A DNA stretch of 64,000 bases from Rothia mucilaginosa ATCC 25296 (GCF_000175615.1 NZ_ACVO01000016.1:1-64000); one strand, 5' to 3'; counted from the first letter of the stretch, positions 1 to 8,493 are shown. The notes: generated by a model from the letters alone, not told the origin. Numbers and translations are program-made.

Positions 1-66
1 TTTAAGTTGCGTCATAACGGTGAGCGTTGGCTGATTGAAGCAACTACCAAAGTGAAGGCCCCGTAA
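1..66 (+). CDS. C-terminal fragment of a probable DUF6318-like protein
   Basis: An open frame runs from the window edge to a TAA at 64-66 and encodes about 21 residues ending in LIEATTKVKAP. The stretch RHNGERWLIEA resembles the end of the next gene (EHRDGRWQILYSRIEA), so this is probably the tail of a tandem paralogue of that lipoprotein. The rest lies outside the window, so family assignment rests on one short similarity seen by eye. Confidence 0.5.
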   Translation, partial: FKLRHNGERWLIEATTKVKAP

Positions 67-191
67 TCTTTCCGCAAGATAGACCGCCACACCCCCCAGA
101 GGGAAGGCACAATGACAGGTTCCTCGTGCGCGCTCGCGCATAATGGAGATAAGCGGGAGACCATGCACTACAACGATGTGGAGGACCAACC

Positions 192-848
192 ATGAACCCC
201 AACATGCTAAACCGCCGCTCAATACTGACCGGAGGCACACTCATCAGCCTCAGCACCCTACTCGCCGCCTGCGTGCCGCACGACATCACAACTGCAGGAG
301 ACGGATCCACAGCCTCCGGCAAGCCCGCCACCAACAGCAGCTCAAGCAGTAGCGCCGGCAACAATGCCAGTAGCGGCGAATACCGCAAAGCAGACGCCAA
401 AGGCCCCGCCCAGAACGTCCCCAAACCCAACGCTCCCGAAAACGGATACCGTGACAAGACCCCCGACGGCCTCCTCAAAACCATGGACGCCTGGAACCAA
501 TGGATTAACTACGGCGTCCAAACCGGCGACTACAGCAAAGCCCGCGAATTCCTCTCCGCATCAAACGACGGAGAACTCAAAATCTACCGGGAAATAGAAG
601 CACTCTACCAGCGCGGCGGTTGGGTCATCGACGGCATCGAACACTTCGAACCCGAAGGCATACCCCGGAGCGATGACGGCCAAACCTACTACCTGAAAAC
701 CAACCACGAATGGGACAAACACACCGAGGTAGAACCCGACGGCCGCCAAGAAACCTGGAGCAGCGACAAGGAAGAAGAAATCTACACCTTCGCCCTCGAA
801 CACCGCGACGGCAGGTGGCAGATCCTCTACTCCCGAATCGAAGCCTAA
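192..848 (+). CDS. DUF6318-family lipoprotein
   Basis: A 218-residue secreted lipoprotein of unknown function. The N-terminus has Arg-Arg, a hydrophobic segment and a lipobox (LLAAC, Cys near residue 27), followed by a Ser/Ala/Asn-rich linker to about residue 75. The folded part begins at DGLLKTMDAWNQWINYG and has the look of DUF6318, a family of Micrococcaceae lipoproteins. GGAGG at 181-185 sits correctly for the ATG at 192. The upstream partial gene ends in similar sequence, suggesting a tandem array. Codons are strongly C-ending with AAA and GAA preferred. Family name is from memory; lipoprotein status is clear. Confidence 0.8.
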   Translation: MNPNMLNRRSILTGGTLISLSTLLAACVPHDITTAGDGSTASGKPATNSSSSSSAGNNASSGEYRKADAKGPAQNVPKPNAPENGYRDKTPDGLLKTMDAWNQWINYGVQTGDYSKAREFLSASNDGELKIYREIEALYQRGGWVIDGIEHFEPEGIPRSDDGQTYYLKTNHEWDKHTEVEPDGRQETWSSDKEEEIYTFALEHRDGRWQILYSRIEA

Positions 849-880
849 CCGTACCGGCGTCTAGCCACGGTTATACGCCC

Positions 881-945
881 AAAAGCCACATGTGTTTCGA
901 AAAGCCACCAAAGAAGTAGCTTCTCGAAACACATGTGGCTTCTCG
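881..945. repeat. 18-bp perfect inverted repeat, possible bidirectional terminator
   Basis: Arms at 883-900 and 924-941 are perfect reverse complements with a 23-base spacer. The left arm contains the palindrome CACATGTG, and the first part of the arm (AAAAGCCAC) is repeated in the spacer. There is no long T tract on the plus strand; on the minus strand the repeat is followed by CTTTTGGG. It may terminate the lipoprotein gene, or be a small palindromic element. Confidence 0.5.
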
Positions 946-958
946 CGTAAGAACATAA

Positions 959-996
959 AAATAGGGGAGAGGCCTGAACCTTCAGGACCTCTCCCC
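959..996 (-). terminator. Terminator of the DUF3043 gene
   Basis: GGGGAGAGG (964-972) pairs with CCTCTCCCC (988-996), extended by CCTGA/TCAGG; on the minus strand the hairpin is followed by TATTTTTATG. It lies 25 bases beyond the stop of the minus-strand gene at 1021. Confidence 0.8.
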
Positions 997-1020
997 AAGC
1001 ACCTATAAGGCACTAACGAC

Positions 1021-1650
1021 TTAGTGCGGGTACTCGCCGTACTTCACCATCGGAACCGGGCGGCGCATACGACGAGGAACCATCACACGGTTATACGTGT
1101 ACATGCCGGAGCGAGGCTCCATCTCGCCGAACTTCGCAATTACCTTCTTCTTCAGGCCACGCCACAGAATCCAGGAATCACCAATCCACAGCAGCAGCAG
1201 ACCCCAAAGGACGTACGTAGTAATACGCTGGAAACCATCCGCAGCCTCAGCAGAACCAAAGAAACCGGGGATAAACAGGGTAAAAATAAAGAACGCCAGC
1301 ATGACAAACAACATGACGTCACCAATATTGCGGCGCGCATCAATGTAGTCACGGATATAACGGCGCTGCGTACCACGGTCCACGGCGGGCAGGTAACGCT
1401 GATCGCCACCCATCAACGCATCATTCTGACGCTCACGAGCCTTCGCCATTGCCTCACGTTCACGAGCCTTCGCCTCCTTACGGTCATTAACAACCAGAGG
1501 CTGACGACGAGCCGCCTGCTGCTCCTTACGCGAAGGAGTAGGACGGCCCTTCTTCGGGGTGAACTTCGGATTAACCGGAGCCTGAGGCTCCTCTACAACC
1601 TGCGGCTGAACAGCTTCCGCTTCAGCCTTCTCTTTCTTACGACCAAACAC
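1021..1650 (-). CDS. DUF3043-domain membrane protein
   Basis: A protein of about 209 residues. The N-terminal half is charged and Lys/Arg/Glu/Ala-rich (FGRKKEKAEAEA, PTPSRKEQQAARR); two membrane segments follow (around DVMLFVMLAFFIFTLFIPG and TTYVLWGLLLLWIG) and a basic C-terminus. This matches the actinobacterial DUF3043 family, whose function is unknown. I chose GTG at 1650 because family members begin FGRKK; the longer frame to 1974 reads antisense into the dipeptidase promoter. The GGGAGG directly abutting this GTG is an unusually short spacing, so the start is uncertain. A strong terminator follows. Confidence 0.8.
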   Translation of the reverse strand: MFGRKKEKAEAEAVQPQVVEEPQAPVNPKFTPKKGRPTPSRKEQQAARRQPLVVNDRKEAKAREREAMAKARERQNDALMGGDQRYLPAVDRGTQRRYIRDYIDARRNIGDVMLFVMLAFFIFTLFIPGFFGSAEAADGFQRITTYVLWGLLLLWIGDSWILWRGLKKKVIAKFGEMEPRSGMYTYNRVMVPRRMRRPVPMVKYGEYPH

Positions 1651-1765
1651 CCTCCCATCATACCCGAACGGCACACACCAAACCCGCCCCCACAAGCCCA
1701 CACCAGCAACTGAAACAACCCCAACCACCCGGCGGCGGCGGGTAAGGTGGGGGTAAGGTAGAAAC

Positions 1766-3160
1766 ATGACTACTGAATTCACCCACCACAGCGCCCTGAG
1801 CGACGCCGTCACCAAAAACTTCGAAGCAACCCTGCAGACCCTCACCGAGCTCGTCGCCATCCCCTCCATCGCCTGGGGATCGCACGACCTCACCCAGGTA
1901 GACCGCAGCGCCGAGGCAGTCGCCGCGCTCGCAACCAAGGCCGGCTTCAACAACGTACGCATCGAACGCGCCACCTACACCACCGCCGACGGCACCGAAA
2001 AGCAGGGCATGCCTGCCGTCATCGCCTCCCGCCCCGCCGCAGAAGGCTACCCGACCATCCTGCTCTACGCCCACCACGATGTGCAGCCCGCCGGCGACCT
2101 CGACCTGTGGGACACCGACCCCTTCGTCGCAACCCGCAAGGGCGACCGCCTCTACGGCCGCGGCGCAGCAGACGACAAGGCAGGTATCCTCGTGCACCTC
2201 GCCGCGCTCGCAGCCCTCAACGAAACTCTCGGCGAGGACTTCAAACTCGGTGTGAAGCTCTTCATTGAAGGCGAAGAAGAAGCAGGCTCGCCCTCCTTCG
2301 TCTCCTTCCTCAACACCTACCGTGAGGAACTGTCCGCTGACTACATCGTGGTCGCAGACTCTGCCAACTGGCGTGCCGGCGTACCCGCACTGACCACCAG
2401 CCTGCGCGGCGTCGCATCCGGCGACATCGAGGTGCGCGTCGGCAGCCACGCCATCCACTCCGGCATGTTCGGCGGCCCCATGCTCGACGCACACACCCTC
2501 ATGGCGCAGCTACTCGCCACCCTGCACGACGCCACCGGCGCCGTAGCCGTCGAAGGCCTGCACCGCGCACCCGAACCCGAACTCGAATACGCCGAAGCAG
2601 ACTTCCGCAACGACTCCGGCATCCTCGACACCGTACCCCTGGCAGGCACCGGATCCGTTGCATCCCGCCTGTGGACCCAGCCGGCAATCTCCGTCATCGG
2701 CATGGACATCCCCTCCATCGCAACCTCATCCAACACCCTCGCCGTCGTATCCCGCGCACGCATCAGCACCCGCCTAGCACCCGGCGACAACCCCGAAAAC
2801 GCACACCGCGCACTCGCCGAACACATCAAGGCACACGCACCCCACGGCGCACAGGCGAACTACACCGCCGTTGACTCCGGCATGCCCTTCGCCACCGAAG
2901 TCGACGCAGACGGCGCACAGACCGCACTCGACGCAATGCGCGCCGCCTGGGACGTCGAACCCGTACAGACCGGCATGGGCGGCTCTATCCCGTTCATCTC
3001 CGACCTGAAGGACCTCTTCCCGCAGGCACAGATCCTCGTCACCGGCGTAGAAGACCCCGACACCCGCGCACACAGCGCCAACGAGTCTCTCTACATCCCG
3101 GACTTCAAGAACGCAATCCTCGCGGAGGCGCTACTGCTCAGCGCACTCGGCGCCCGCTAA
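1766..3160 (+). CDS. M20-family metallopeptidase (dipeptidase)
   Basis: A 464-residue zinc peptidase of the M20 family, expected to hydrolyse dipeptides or related amide substrates in the cytosol. Visible motifs are the first metal-binding block LLYAHHDVQPAG, the bridging-Asp block GRGAADDKAG, and the general-base block IEGEEEAGSPS. The central region after about residue 205 is the lid/dimerisation domain, and the late His is in DTRAHSANE. Length suits M20 dipeptidases. The purine-rich GGTAAGGTAGAAAC precedes the ATG. The gene stands alone with a terminator behind it. Substrate cannot be told from sequence. Confidence 0.9.
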   Translation: MTTEFTHHSALSDAVTKNFEATLQTLTELVAIPSIAWGSHDLTQVDRSAEAVAALATKAGFNNVRIERATYTTADGTEKQGMPAVIASRPAAEGYPTILLYAHHDVQPAGDLDLWDTDPFVATRKGDRLYGRGAADDKAGILVHLAALAALNETLGEDFKLGVKLFIEGEEEAGSPSFVSFLNTYREELSADYIVVADSANWRAGVPALTTSLRGVASGDIEVRVGSHAIHSGMFGGPMLDAHTLMAQLLATLHDATGAVAVEGLHRAPEPELEYAEADFRNDSGILDTVPLAGTGSVASRLWTQPAISVIGMDIPSIATSSNTLAVVSRARISTRLAPGDNPENAHRALAEHIKAHAPHGAQANYTAVDSGMPFATEVDADGAQTALDAMRAAWDVEPVQTGMGGSIPFISDLKDLFPQAQILVTGVEDPDTRAHSANESLYIPDFKNAILAEALLLSALGAR

Positions 3161-3183
3161 ACGCGCTCGCTAGGAACATCCAC

Positions 3184-3227
3184 AAAAAGTGGGGGAGAAG
3201 GGTCACAAACCCCAACCCCCACTTTTT
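3184..3227. terminator. Bidirectional terminator after the dipeptidase gene
   Basis: AAAAAGTGGGGG (3184-3195) pairs with CCCCCACTTTTT (3216-3227), giving a U-tailed hairpin on both strands. Confidence 0.85.
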
Positions 3228-3407
3228 CGGTATCCTAGAAGCAGAATTACATGTCAAGCCCCCACACCAAAACTCACGCCCCCGGCGAACTATGCACACC
3301 CTAGGTTGTACATCAAACACTCGGGCGCGTATCGTGAAGGCTAAAACGCCCACACGCACCCACACGCGGCGCACACGGGCAACCAACAAAACAAAAGGAC
3401 AACACCA

Positions 3408-3761
3408 ATGAGTGAAACCACCACCGAACTGCCGACCCACGGCGTCAACCTCACCGAAGTAGCACAGACCAAGGTCCGCACCCTCCTCGAACAGGAAGGC
3501 CGCACCGACCTGCGCCTGCGCATCGCCGTCCAGCCCGGCGGCTGCTCCGGCCTCATCTACCAGCTCTACTTCGACGAGCGCGTCCTCGACGGCGACGCAG
3601 TCCGCAACTTCGACGGCGTAGAAGTTATCGTCGACAAGATGAGCGCACCCTACCTCGACGGCTCCACCATCGACTTCGAAGACACCATCGAAAAGCAGGG
3701 CTTCTCCATCGACAACCCCAACGCAGCAGGCTCCTGCGCATGCGGTGACTCCTTCCACTAA
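3408..3761 (+). CDS. erpA: Iron-sulfur cluster insertion protein (A-type carrier)
   Basis: A 117-residue A-type Fe-S carrier that receives clusters from a scaffold and delivers them to apo-proteins. The three conserved cysteines are present: Cys46 in GGCSG, and Cys110 and Cys112 in SCACG close to the C-terminus. Length is typical of ErpA/IscA. AAAAGGAC precedes the ATG. It is a single gene between two terminators. Actinobacteria usually carry one such protein, so the erpA name is a family-level choice. Confidence 0.93.
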   Translation: MSETTTELPTHGVNLTEVAQTKVRTLLEQEGRTDLRLRIAVQPGGCSGLIYQLYFDERVLDGDAVRNFDGVEVIVDKMSAPYLDGSTIDFEDTIEKQGFSIDNPNAAGSCACGDSFH

Positions 3762-3809
3762 ACCGAAGACACCCCAGCGCTAAGCACCCCACGGTGCAAC
3801 ACGCCTAAC

Positions 3810-3862
3810 AAACCCCCGTCTCGCATACTGCACCCAACCATGCAGATACGCGGCGGGGGTTT
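3810..3862 (+). terminator. Terminator of erpA
   Basis: AACCCCCG (3811-3818) pairs with CGGGGGTT (3854-3861), followed by TTTACA; the inner part carries a smaller GCAT/ATGC pairing. Confidence 0.65.
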
Positions 3863-3874
3863 TACACTTAACAC

Positions 3875-4945
3875 ATGACTACGCACGAAATCACCTGGAA
3901 ATACATCCTCAACCAGCTCGTCAAACACCAAAACCTCACCGACACCGAAGTCGCCTGGGCAATGGACCACATCATGACCGGCCAAACCGAACAGCCGATC
4001 CTCGCATCCTTCCTCACCGCCCTCCACTCCAAAGGCGAAACCCCCGAAGAACTCGGCGCCCTCGCAGCCGGCATGATCGCCAAAGCCGAAACCGTCGACA
4101 TCAACCCCCACGCCGTAGACATCGTCGGCACCGGCGGCGACCAGCAAAACACCGTCAACATCTCCACCATGGCAGCCCTCGTCATCGCAGGCACCGGCGC
4201 CACCGTCGTCAAACACGGCAACCGCGCCTCCACCTCCAAATCCGGCTCCGCAGACGTCCTCGAAGCCCTCGGAATCCGCCTCGACATGCCCATTCCCGCA
4301 GTCGCCGAATGTGCTCGCGAGACTGGCATCACGTTCCTGTTTGCGATGACTTTCCACCCGGCAATGCGCCACGTGGGCCCGACCCGCCGCCTGCTCGGTA
4401 TTCCGACCGCGTTCAACTACCTGGGACCCATGACGAACCCGGCTCGCGTGAAGTCCTCGGCTATCGGCGTTGCTAACCCGGTCATGGCTGAGAAGATGGC
4501 TCACGTCTTTGCGGAGCGCGGCGACCACGCCCTGATTTTCCGCGGTGATGACGGCCTGGATGAGCTGACCATCGCGACCACGAGCCGCCTGTGGGAGGCT
4601 GTCGACGGCGAACTGACCGAGTACCGTTTTGACCCGACCGAGTACGGTCTGCAGAATGCACCGCTGGAGCAGCTGCGCGGCGGCGACGCCGAGTACAACG
4701 CGGGCGTTTTCCGTGCAATTTTGGCGGGGGAGGGCGAAGCCCCGAAGAGCCCGCTGCGCGCCATTCACGACGCTGTGGTGATGAACGCTGCGGCTGGCCT
4801 GGTCGCGTACCGCCCGGTCAACGGGGAGAGCTTTGAGACCCGTTTCACCCAGGCTTTGGCTGATGCACGCGAATCCATTGCATCCGGTGCAGCGGAGCGT
4901 GTGCTCAACGCATGGGTAGAGTTCAGCTCTAAGCACGCAGAATAA
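3875..4945 (+). CDS. trpD: Anthranilate phosphoribosyltransferase
   Basis: A 356-residue enzyme that joins anthranilate and PRPP to give phosphoribosylanthranilate, the second step of tryptophan synthesis. The glycine-rich PRPP loop GTGGD is at residues 85-89, and KHGNRASTSKSGSADVLE at 113-130 covers the anthranilate-side motif. No other trp genes adjoin, so the gene is separate from any trp operon, as is common in actinobacteria. Codon use changes sharply near base 4310 (about residue 145): upstream Lys is always AAA and third positions are mostly C, downstream Lys is always AAG and Glu is mostly GAG. Confidence 0.95.
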   Translation: MTTHEITWKYILNQLVKHQNLTDTEVAWAMDHIMTGQTEQPILASFLTALHSKGETPEELGALAAGMIAKAETVDINPHAVDIVGTGGDQQNTVNISTMAALVIAGTGATVVKHGNRASTSKSGSADVLEALGIRLDMPIPAVAECARETGITFLFAMTFHPAMRHVGPTRRLLGIPTAFNYLGPMTNPARVKSSAIGVANPVMAEKMAHVFAERGDHALIFRGDDGLDELTIATTSRLWEAVDGELTEYRFDPTEYGLQNAPLEQLRGGDAEYNAGVFRAILAGEGEAPKSPLRAIHDAVVMNAAAGLVAYRPVNGESFETRFTQALADARESIASGAAERVLNAWVEFSSKHAE

Positions 4946-4969
4946 AGAAGCTCAGTAGCTGATATAGGC

Positions 4970-5020
4970 ACCCGAGACGAACAGAGCGCACCGAATGGTG
5001 TGAGCTCGTCTCGGGTGTTT
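4970..5020 (+). terminator. Terminator of trpD
   Basis: ACCCGAGACGA (4970-4980) pairs with TCGTCTCGGGT (5006-5016), followed by GTTTGTCGTTT; the inner bases add GCACC/GGTGT pairing. Confidence 0.8.
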
Positions 5021-5477
5021 GTCGTTTAACGGGAGGCGCTGAGGGACATATTGAGGAGCCCGAAGGTTCGGAGCATGTGAGCGTGCGGCTGAGTGTCGAG
5101 GAAGACGCAAGGCGCGTGGAGCTCAGAATAGCGGGTGGAACAGTGTAGTCGCACTGCGAGGAGCGCACAGGTTTGATCCGTGCCAGCCTGAGCGTAGAAA
5201 GCACCGGTGAGCAGCCGGTGGGGTAGTGAAAAATAGGTCTACTTTACATAATGTATATTATCGGCTTTTTAGGGAGGTCTAGAATGAACCCAAGATTCCC
5301 CGTATCTAAATAAAGTCTTAACAGTTCATGTATTAACCTCACTCGGTCACCAGAACTGTCGCCAGCACTCAATCCACCTGAAATAATGGATATACCCCGC
5401 ATCACGAAGGTGCTGTCGCCTCGTGTGCAGATCCAACGTCAACCACGCCGGTTGATGTACACCAAAGGAGAAAACTC
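5021..5477. other. 457-bp intergenic stretch with no recognised gene
   Basis: The first 200 bases are G-rich and hold only short open frames that I could not relate to any family. From about 5225 the sequence becomes AT-rich. GGGAGG followed by ATG at 5284 starts a 9-codon frame (MNPRFPVSK, stop at 5311-5313), and TATATT just upstream could be a -10 element. The remainder is presumably the promoter and leader of the NfeD gene. Confidence 0.4.
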
Positions 5478-5927
5478 GTGGATTGGCTCTTTGAGACACC
5501 CTGGACACTCTGGGTTGCACTCGCCCTCGTTTTCGCCGTCATAGAAATGCTCAGCCTCGACCTGTTCTTTCTCATGCTGGCGATTAGCGCAGGCATCACC
5601 GCAGCAATATCACCCTTCGTGGATAACATGCTGATTCGAACCGTTATTTTCGTGGTGATCTGCCTGATTCTGGTTCTTGGTCTGCGCCCGCCGCTGCTGA
5701 AAAAGCTCAATAAATCAGCCACCGGAGCTGTCACTAATGCTGAAGCACTTGTTGGTGCTGAGGTGCGCATCACTCAAGATGTGACTAGTGAAACCGGTTT
5801 GGTTGTACTGGCTGGCGACACCTGGACGGCGCGCACCGCTTCCGGAACGCTCGTAGCAGGATCACACGCGAGGGTACGAGCCATTGAGGGTGCTACCGCA
5901 ATCGTAGAGCCTCTCCCCCACGACTAA
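5478..5927 (+). CDS. NfeD-family membrane protein
   Basis: A 149-residue membrane protein of the NfeD type. Two or three hydrophobic helices occupy residues 5-75 (LWVALALVFAVIEML, LIRTVIFVVICLILVLGL), followed by a soluble OB-fold beta domain (ALVGAEVRITQDV to the C-terminus). Translation starts at GTG 5478 behind AAAGGAG at 5464-5470. The next gene encodes an SPFH protein; NfeD and SPFH/stomatin proteins are commonly encoded together and associate in membrane microdomains. The short, protease-free form is expected. Specific role unknown. Confidence 0.88.
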   Translation: MDWLFETPWTLWVALALVFAVIEMLSLDLFFLMLAISAGITAAISPFVDNMLIRTVIFVVICLILVLGLRPPLLKKLNKSATGAVTNAEALVGAEVRITQDVTSETGLVVLAGDTWTARTASGTLVAGSHARVRAIEGATAIVEPLPHD

Positions 5928-6006
5928 GACCCATCTGAATACCGGCTCCAAAAGCCGACTAGATACTCCAAAAACACACCATATAACTCACCGATAAGGA
6001 GAAACA

Positions 6007-7002
6007 ATGCCTATCAGCCTTATTCTGACGGTTCTACTCATCCTCTTCGTACTTACGATGCTCGCCAAGACCGTGCGCGTCATCCCGCAGGGACGAGCCG
6101 GCATCGTCGAACGACTGGGTAAGTTCCACGCCGTCCTCAACCCCGGCCTGCACATCGTCATCCCCGTAGTTGACCGCGTGCTGCCCCTCATCGATCTGCG
6201 TGAACAGGTCGTTTCCTTCCCCTCGCAGTCAGTGATTACCGAAGATAACCTGGTGGTCGGCATCGACACCGTCGTGTACTTCCAGGTCACCGACCCGCGC
6301 TCAGCAACCTACGAAATTACCAACTACATTCGTGCCGTGGACGAGCTGACCAGCGCAACCCTGCGTAACGTCGTTGGTGGCCTGAACTTGGAGCAGACCC
6401 TCACCTCCCGCGACCAGATCAACGCTGAACTGCGAGGCGTACTCGACTCCACCACCGGCCGCTGGGGCCTGCGCGTCTCCCGCGTGGACATCAAGGAAAT
6501 CCAGCCCCCGGTATCCATCCAGGACTCCATGGAGAAGCAGATGCGCGCAGAGCGTGACCGCCGCGCCGCAATCCTCACCGCAGAAGGCCAGAAGCAGTCC
6601 GACATCCTGACCGCAGAAGGTGAATCCCGAGCAGCCATCCTGCGCGCAGAGGGTGAAAAGCAGGCACAGATCCTTCGTGCAGAAGGTGACGCACAGTCCG
6701 CCATCCTGCGCGCAAACGGTGAAGCAGAAGCCGTGCAGAAGGTCTTCGCAGCAATCCACGAATCCAACCCCAGCCAGCAGCTGCTCACCTACCAGTACCT
6801 GCAGACCCTGCCCAAGCTCGCCGAAGGCGACGCCAACAAGCTCTGGTTCATCCCGACCGAACTCGGCGATGCACTGCGCGGCCTGGGCAACGCATTCGGC
6901 ACCCTGCCCGCATCCGACCTTGCGGACGCACCGAAGAAGCCCGCAGCAGAGGCGCCCAAGAGCGCACCGCAGGCACCCGGAAGCTACGGCATCAACGGCT
7001 AA
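6007..7002 (+). CDS. SPFH/Band 7 (stomatin-like) membrane protein
   Basis: A 331-residue stomatin/QmcA-like protein. An N-terminal membrane anchor (residues 2-20) is followed by the SPFH domain (IPQGRAGIVERLGKFHAVL through ISQDSMEKQMRAERDRRA) and a heptad-like segment containing five 11-residue repeats (residues 189-243). The C-terminal tail is Pro/Ala-rich. Such proteins oligomerise on the inner leaflet and are thought to organise membrane microdomains. AAGGAG precedes the ATG, and it lies 79 bases behind the NfeD gene, so the two are probably co-transcribed. Partner proteases such as FtsH are not encoded nearby. Confidence 0.93.
   Translation: MPISLILTVLLILFVLTMLAKTVRVIPQGRAGIVERLGKFHAVLNPGLHIVIPVVDRVLPLIDLREQVVSFPSQSVITEDNLVVGIDTVVYFQVTDPRSATYEITNYIRAVDELTSATLRNVVGGLNLEQTLTSRDQINAELRGVLDSTTGRWGLRVSRVDIKEIQPPVSIQDSMEKQMRAERDRRAAILTAEGQKQSDILTAEGESRAAILRAEGEKQAQILRAEGDAQSAILRANGEAEAVQKVFAAIHESNPSQQLLTYQYLQTLPKLAEGDANKLWFIPTELGDALRGLGNAFGTLPASDLADAPKKPAAEAPKSAPQAPGSYGING
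6571..6735 (+). repeat. Five 33-bp in-frame repeats in the SPFH gene
   Basis: Five consecutive 11-codon units of the form ILxAEGxxxxx (fourth ILRAEG, fifth ILRANG) encode residues 189-243 of the SPFH protein. The repeat length fits an undecad right-handed coiled coil, as seen in the C-terminal segment of this family. Copy number could vary between strains. Confidence 0.85.
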
Positions 7003-7092
7003 ACGCGAAATCTAACGCATAAAAAGGCGTGAATCATCAAAAATCACGCCGAATAAACACCACCACGTTGGGCGGGTGGAGACTATTACCGA

Positions 7093-7098
7093 TATAAT
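7093..7098 (+). promoter_or_regulatory. -10 element of the rbpA promoter
   Basis: A perfect TATAAT lies 93 bases before the rbpA start, giving a leader of roughly 85 bases. TTGGGC at 7068-7073 is a poor -35 candidate with long spacing. Confidence 0.6.
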
Positions 7099-7191
7099 GG
7101 ATGTTTTGTAAACGTTCGAGGGAATAGCTCTCCCCCGCCCAACGTTATGCCTAAAGCGCCAAAGAGCGCACCCGACGACACTGGAGGAAAA

Positions 7192-7530
7192 ATGAGCGAT
7201 CGTAGCCTGCGCGGTATGCGCCTGGGTTCCCAGTCGATGGAAACCGAATCGAACGTACAGCCCGCGCCCCGCCAGCGCGTCGAATACCGTACCGCTGACG
7301 GTGACCGCGTTTTCGTGACCTTCGCGGCAGAAGCAGAAATCCCCTCGGTATGGACCGCAAAGTCCGGCAAGGAAGCATACCTCGTCAACGGCGACTCCAC
7401 CGCAGACGCCGAAGAAGAGAAGCCCGCACGTACCCACTGGGACATGCTCATGGAACGCCGTAGCATCGAAGAGCTGGAAAAGACCCTGGAAGACCGCCTG
7501 GAATACTACCGCAAGCACTACGCGCTCTAA
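7192..7530 (+). CDS. rbpA: RNA polymerase-binding protein RbpA
   Basis: A 112-residue actinobacterial transcription factor that binds RNA polymerase and the group I/II sigma factor and stabilises the open complex. The N-terminal tail (LRGMRLGSQSMETE), the core domain (RQRVEYRTADGDRVFV...AEIPSVW) and the sigma-interaction domain (RTHWDMLMERRSIEELEKTLEDRLEYYRK) are all visible. The core lacks the zinc-binding cysteines found in some RbpA proteins, as in the mycobacterial type. ACTGGAGGAAAA fixes the ATG at 7192 rather than the upstream ATG at 7147. It has its own promoter and terminator. Confidence 0.95.
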   Translation: MSDRSLRGMRLGSQSMETESNVQPAPRQRVEYRTADGDRVFVTFAAEAEIPSVWTAKSGKEAYLVNGDSTADAEEEKPARTHWDMLMERRSIEELEKTLEDRLEYYRKHYAL

Positions 7531-7563
7531 AAGCACCGTAGGCTCCGTAGAAAGGCTGTAGAA

Positions 7564-7602
7564 GCCCGCTAAGCGCCACTCGTGCTCTTAGCGGGCCTTT
7601 TC
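7564..7602 (+). terminator. Terminator of rbpA
   Basis: GCCCGCTAAG (7564-7573) pairs with CTTAGCGGGC (7587-7596), followed by CTTTTCTTTATT. Confidence 0.9.
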
Positions 7603-7676
7603 TTTATTGTGATGCTGGCTTCCGTCGGTACGTGAGCCAGGCGTGAGCCAAGAAAGAGCGCTACAGAAAAGCACAA

Positions 7677-7717
7677 AAAGACCGGGGCAGATACGTAACG
7701 TATCTGCCCCGGTCTTT
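7677..7717. terminator. Strong terminator of the mannosyltransferase gene
   Basis: A near-perfect palindrome: AAAGACCGGGGCAGATACGT (7677-7696) and its complement (7698-7717). It is U-flanked on both strands; the minus-strand gene ends 42 bases away. Confidence 0.85.
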
Positions 7718-7758
7718 CGTATAAATCTCAGGTGCGAGAAGCGTCTGAGCAAGAAGTC

Positions 7759-8493
7759 TTACTTGCCCAGAGCCTTCTTCAGCTTCTGAATGCGGTTAGT
7801 CATGCCCCAGCGAGTCACCTTAGACATGGAGTCAAAGATAATGTTGCCGTCCATCTTCGAAGCGCCAATCTCACGCTCAACGAAAGTAATCGGAACCTCG
7901 ACAATATTCAGACCGGCCTGCTCAGAACGCCATGCCAAATCCACCTGGAATACGTAGCCCTTAGAGTCAATACCGTCCAGGTTCAGACGCTGCAGAGCCT
8001 CACGACGGTACGCGCGGAAACCAGCGGTAATGTCCTTAATGGAGGTGCCCAGAATCAGGCGGGTGTACAGGTTGGCGCCGCGAGAGAGAACCTGGCGGTG
8101 AGCCGGCCAGTTCTTAGTCTTGCCGCCGGGAACGTAACGCGAACCAATAGCCAGGTCAGCGCCTGCCTCCACGGCACGAACCAGAGAAGGAAGCTGCTCA
8201 GGCTGGTGCGAGCAGTCAGCATCCATCTCAATCAGAATGTCGTAGCCTGCCTCAAGGCCCCAATCGAAGCCAGCGAGGTACGCGCCACCCAGGCCGTCCT
8301 TAACGGTGCGGTGCAGAACGTGAATCTGGGAATCCTTAGCCGACAGCTCATCAGCAATCTGGCCGGTGCCGTCGGGGCTGTTATCATCCACCACGAGAAT
8401 GTCCACCTCGGGAGCTGCCTTACGAAGACGCTCTACCACGATGGGTAGGTTCTCCTTCTCGTTATACGTCGGGATGACAGTTAGAACGCGCAT
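7759..8493 (-). CDS. Polyprenol monophosphomannose synthase
   Basis: A 244-residue GT2 glycosyltransferase that transfers mannose from GDP-mannose to polyprenyl phosphate, making the lipid donor for cell-envelope mannosylation. Visible are the nucleotide-binding start [24 protein letters not shown], the metal-binding MDADCSH, and [12 protein letters not shown], all typical of dolichol-phosphate mannose synthases. There is no C-terminal membrane domain, so the acyltransferase/membrane part found fused in some actinobacteria must be separate. I chose ATG 8493 because of GGGGGAG seven bases upstream and the family's usual N-terminus. Confidence 0.9.
   Translation of the reverse strand: MRVLTVIPTYNEKENLPIVVERLRKAAPEVDILVVDDNSPDGTGQIADELSAKDSQIHVLHRTVKDGLGGAYLAGFDWGLEAGYDILIEMDADCSHQPEQLPSLVRAVEAGADLAIGSRYVPGGKTKNWPAHRQVLSRGANLYTRLILGTSIKDITAGFRAYRREALQRLNLDGIDSKGYVFQVDLAWRSEQAGLNIVEVPITFVEREIGASKMDGNIIFDSMSKVTRWGMTNRIQKLKKALGK

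Noticed and set aside
4929..5204. 91-codon minus-strand frame behind trpD
   Set aside because: Overlaps the trpD end and terminator; Ser/Leu/Arg-rich, no family features.
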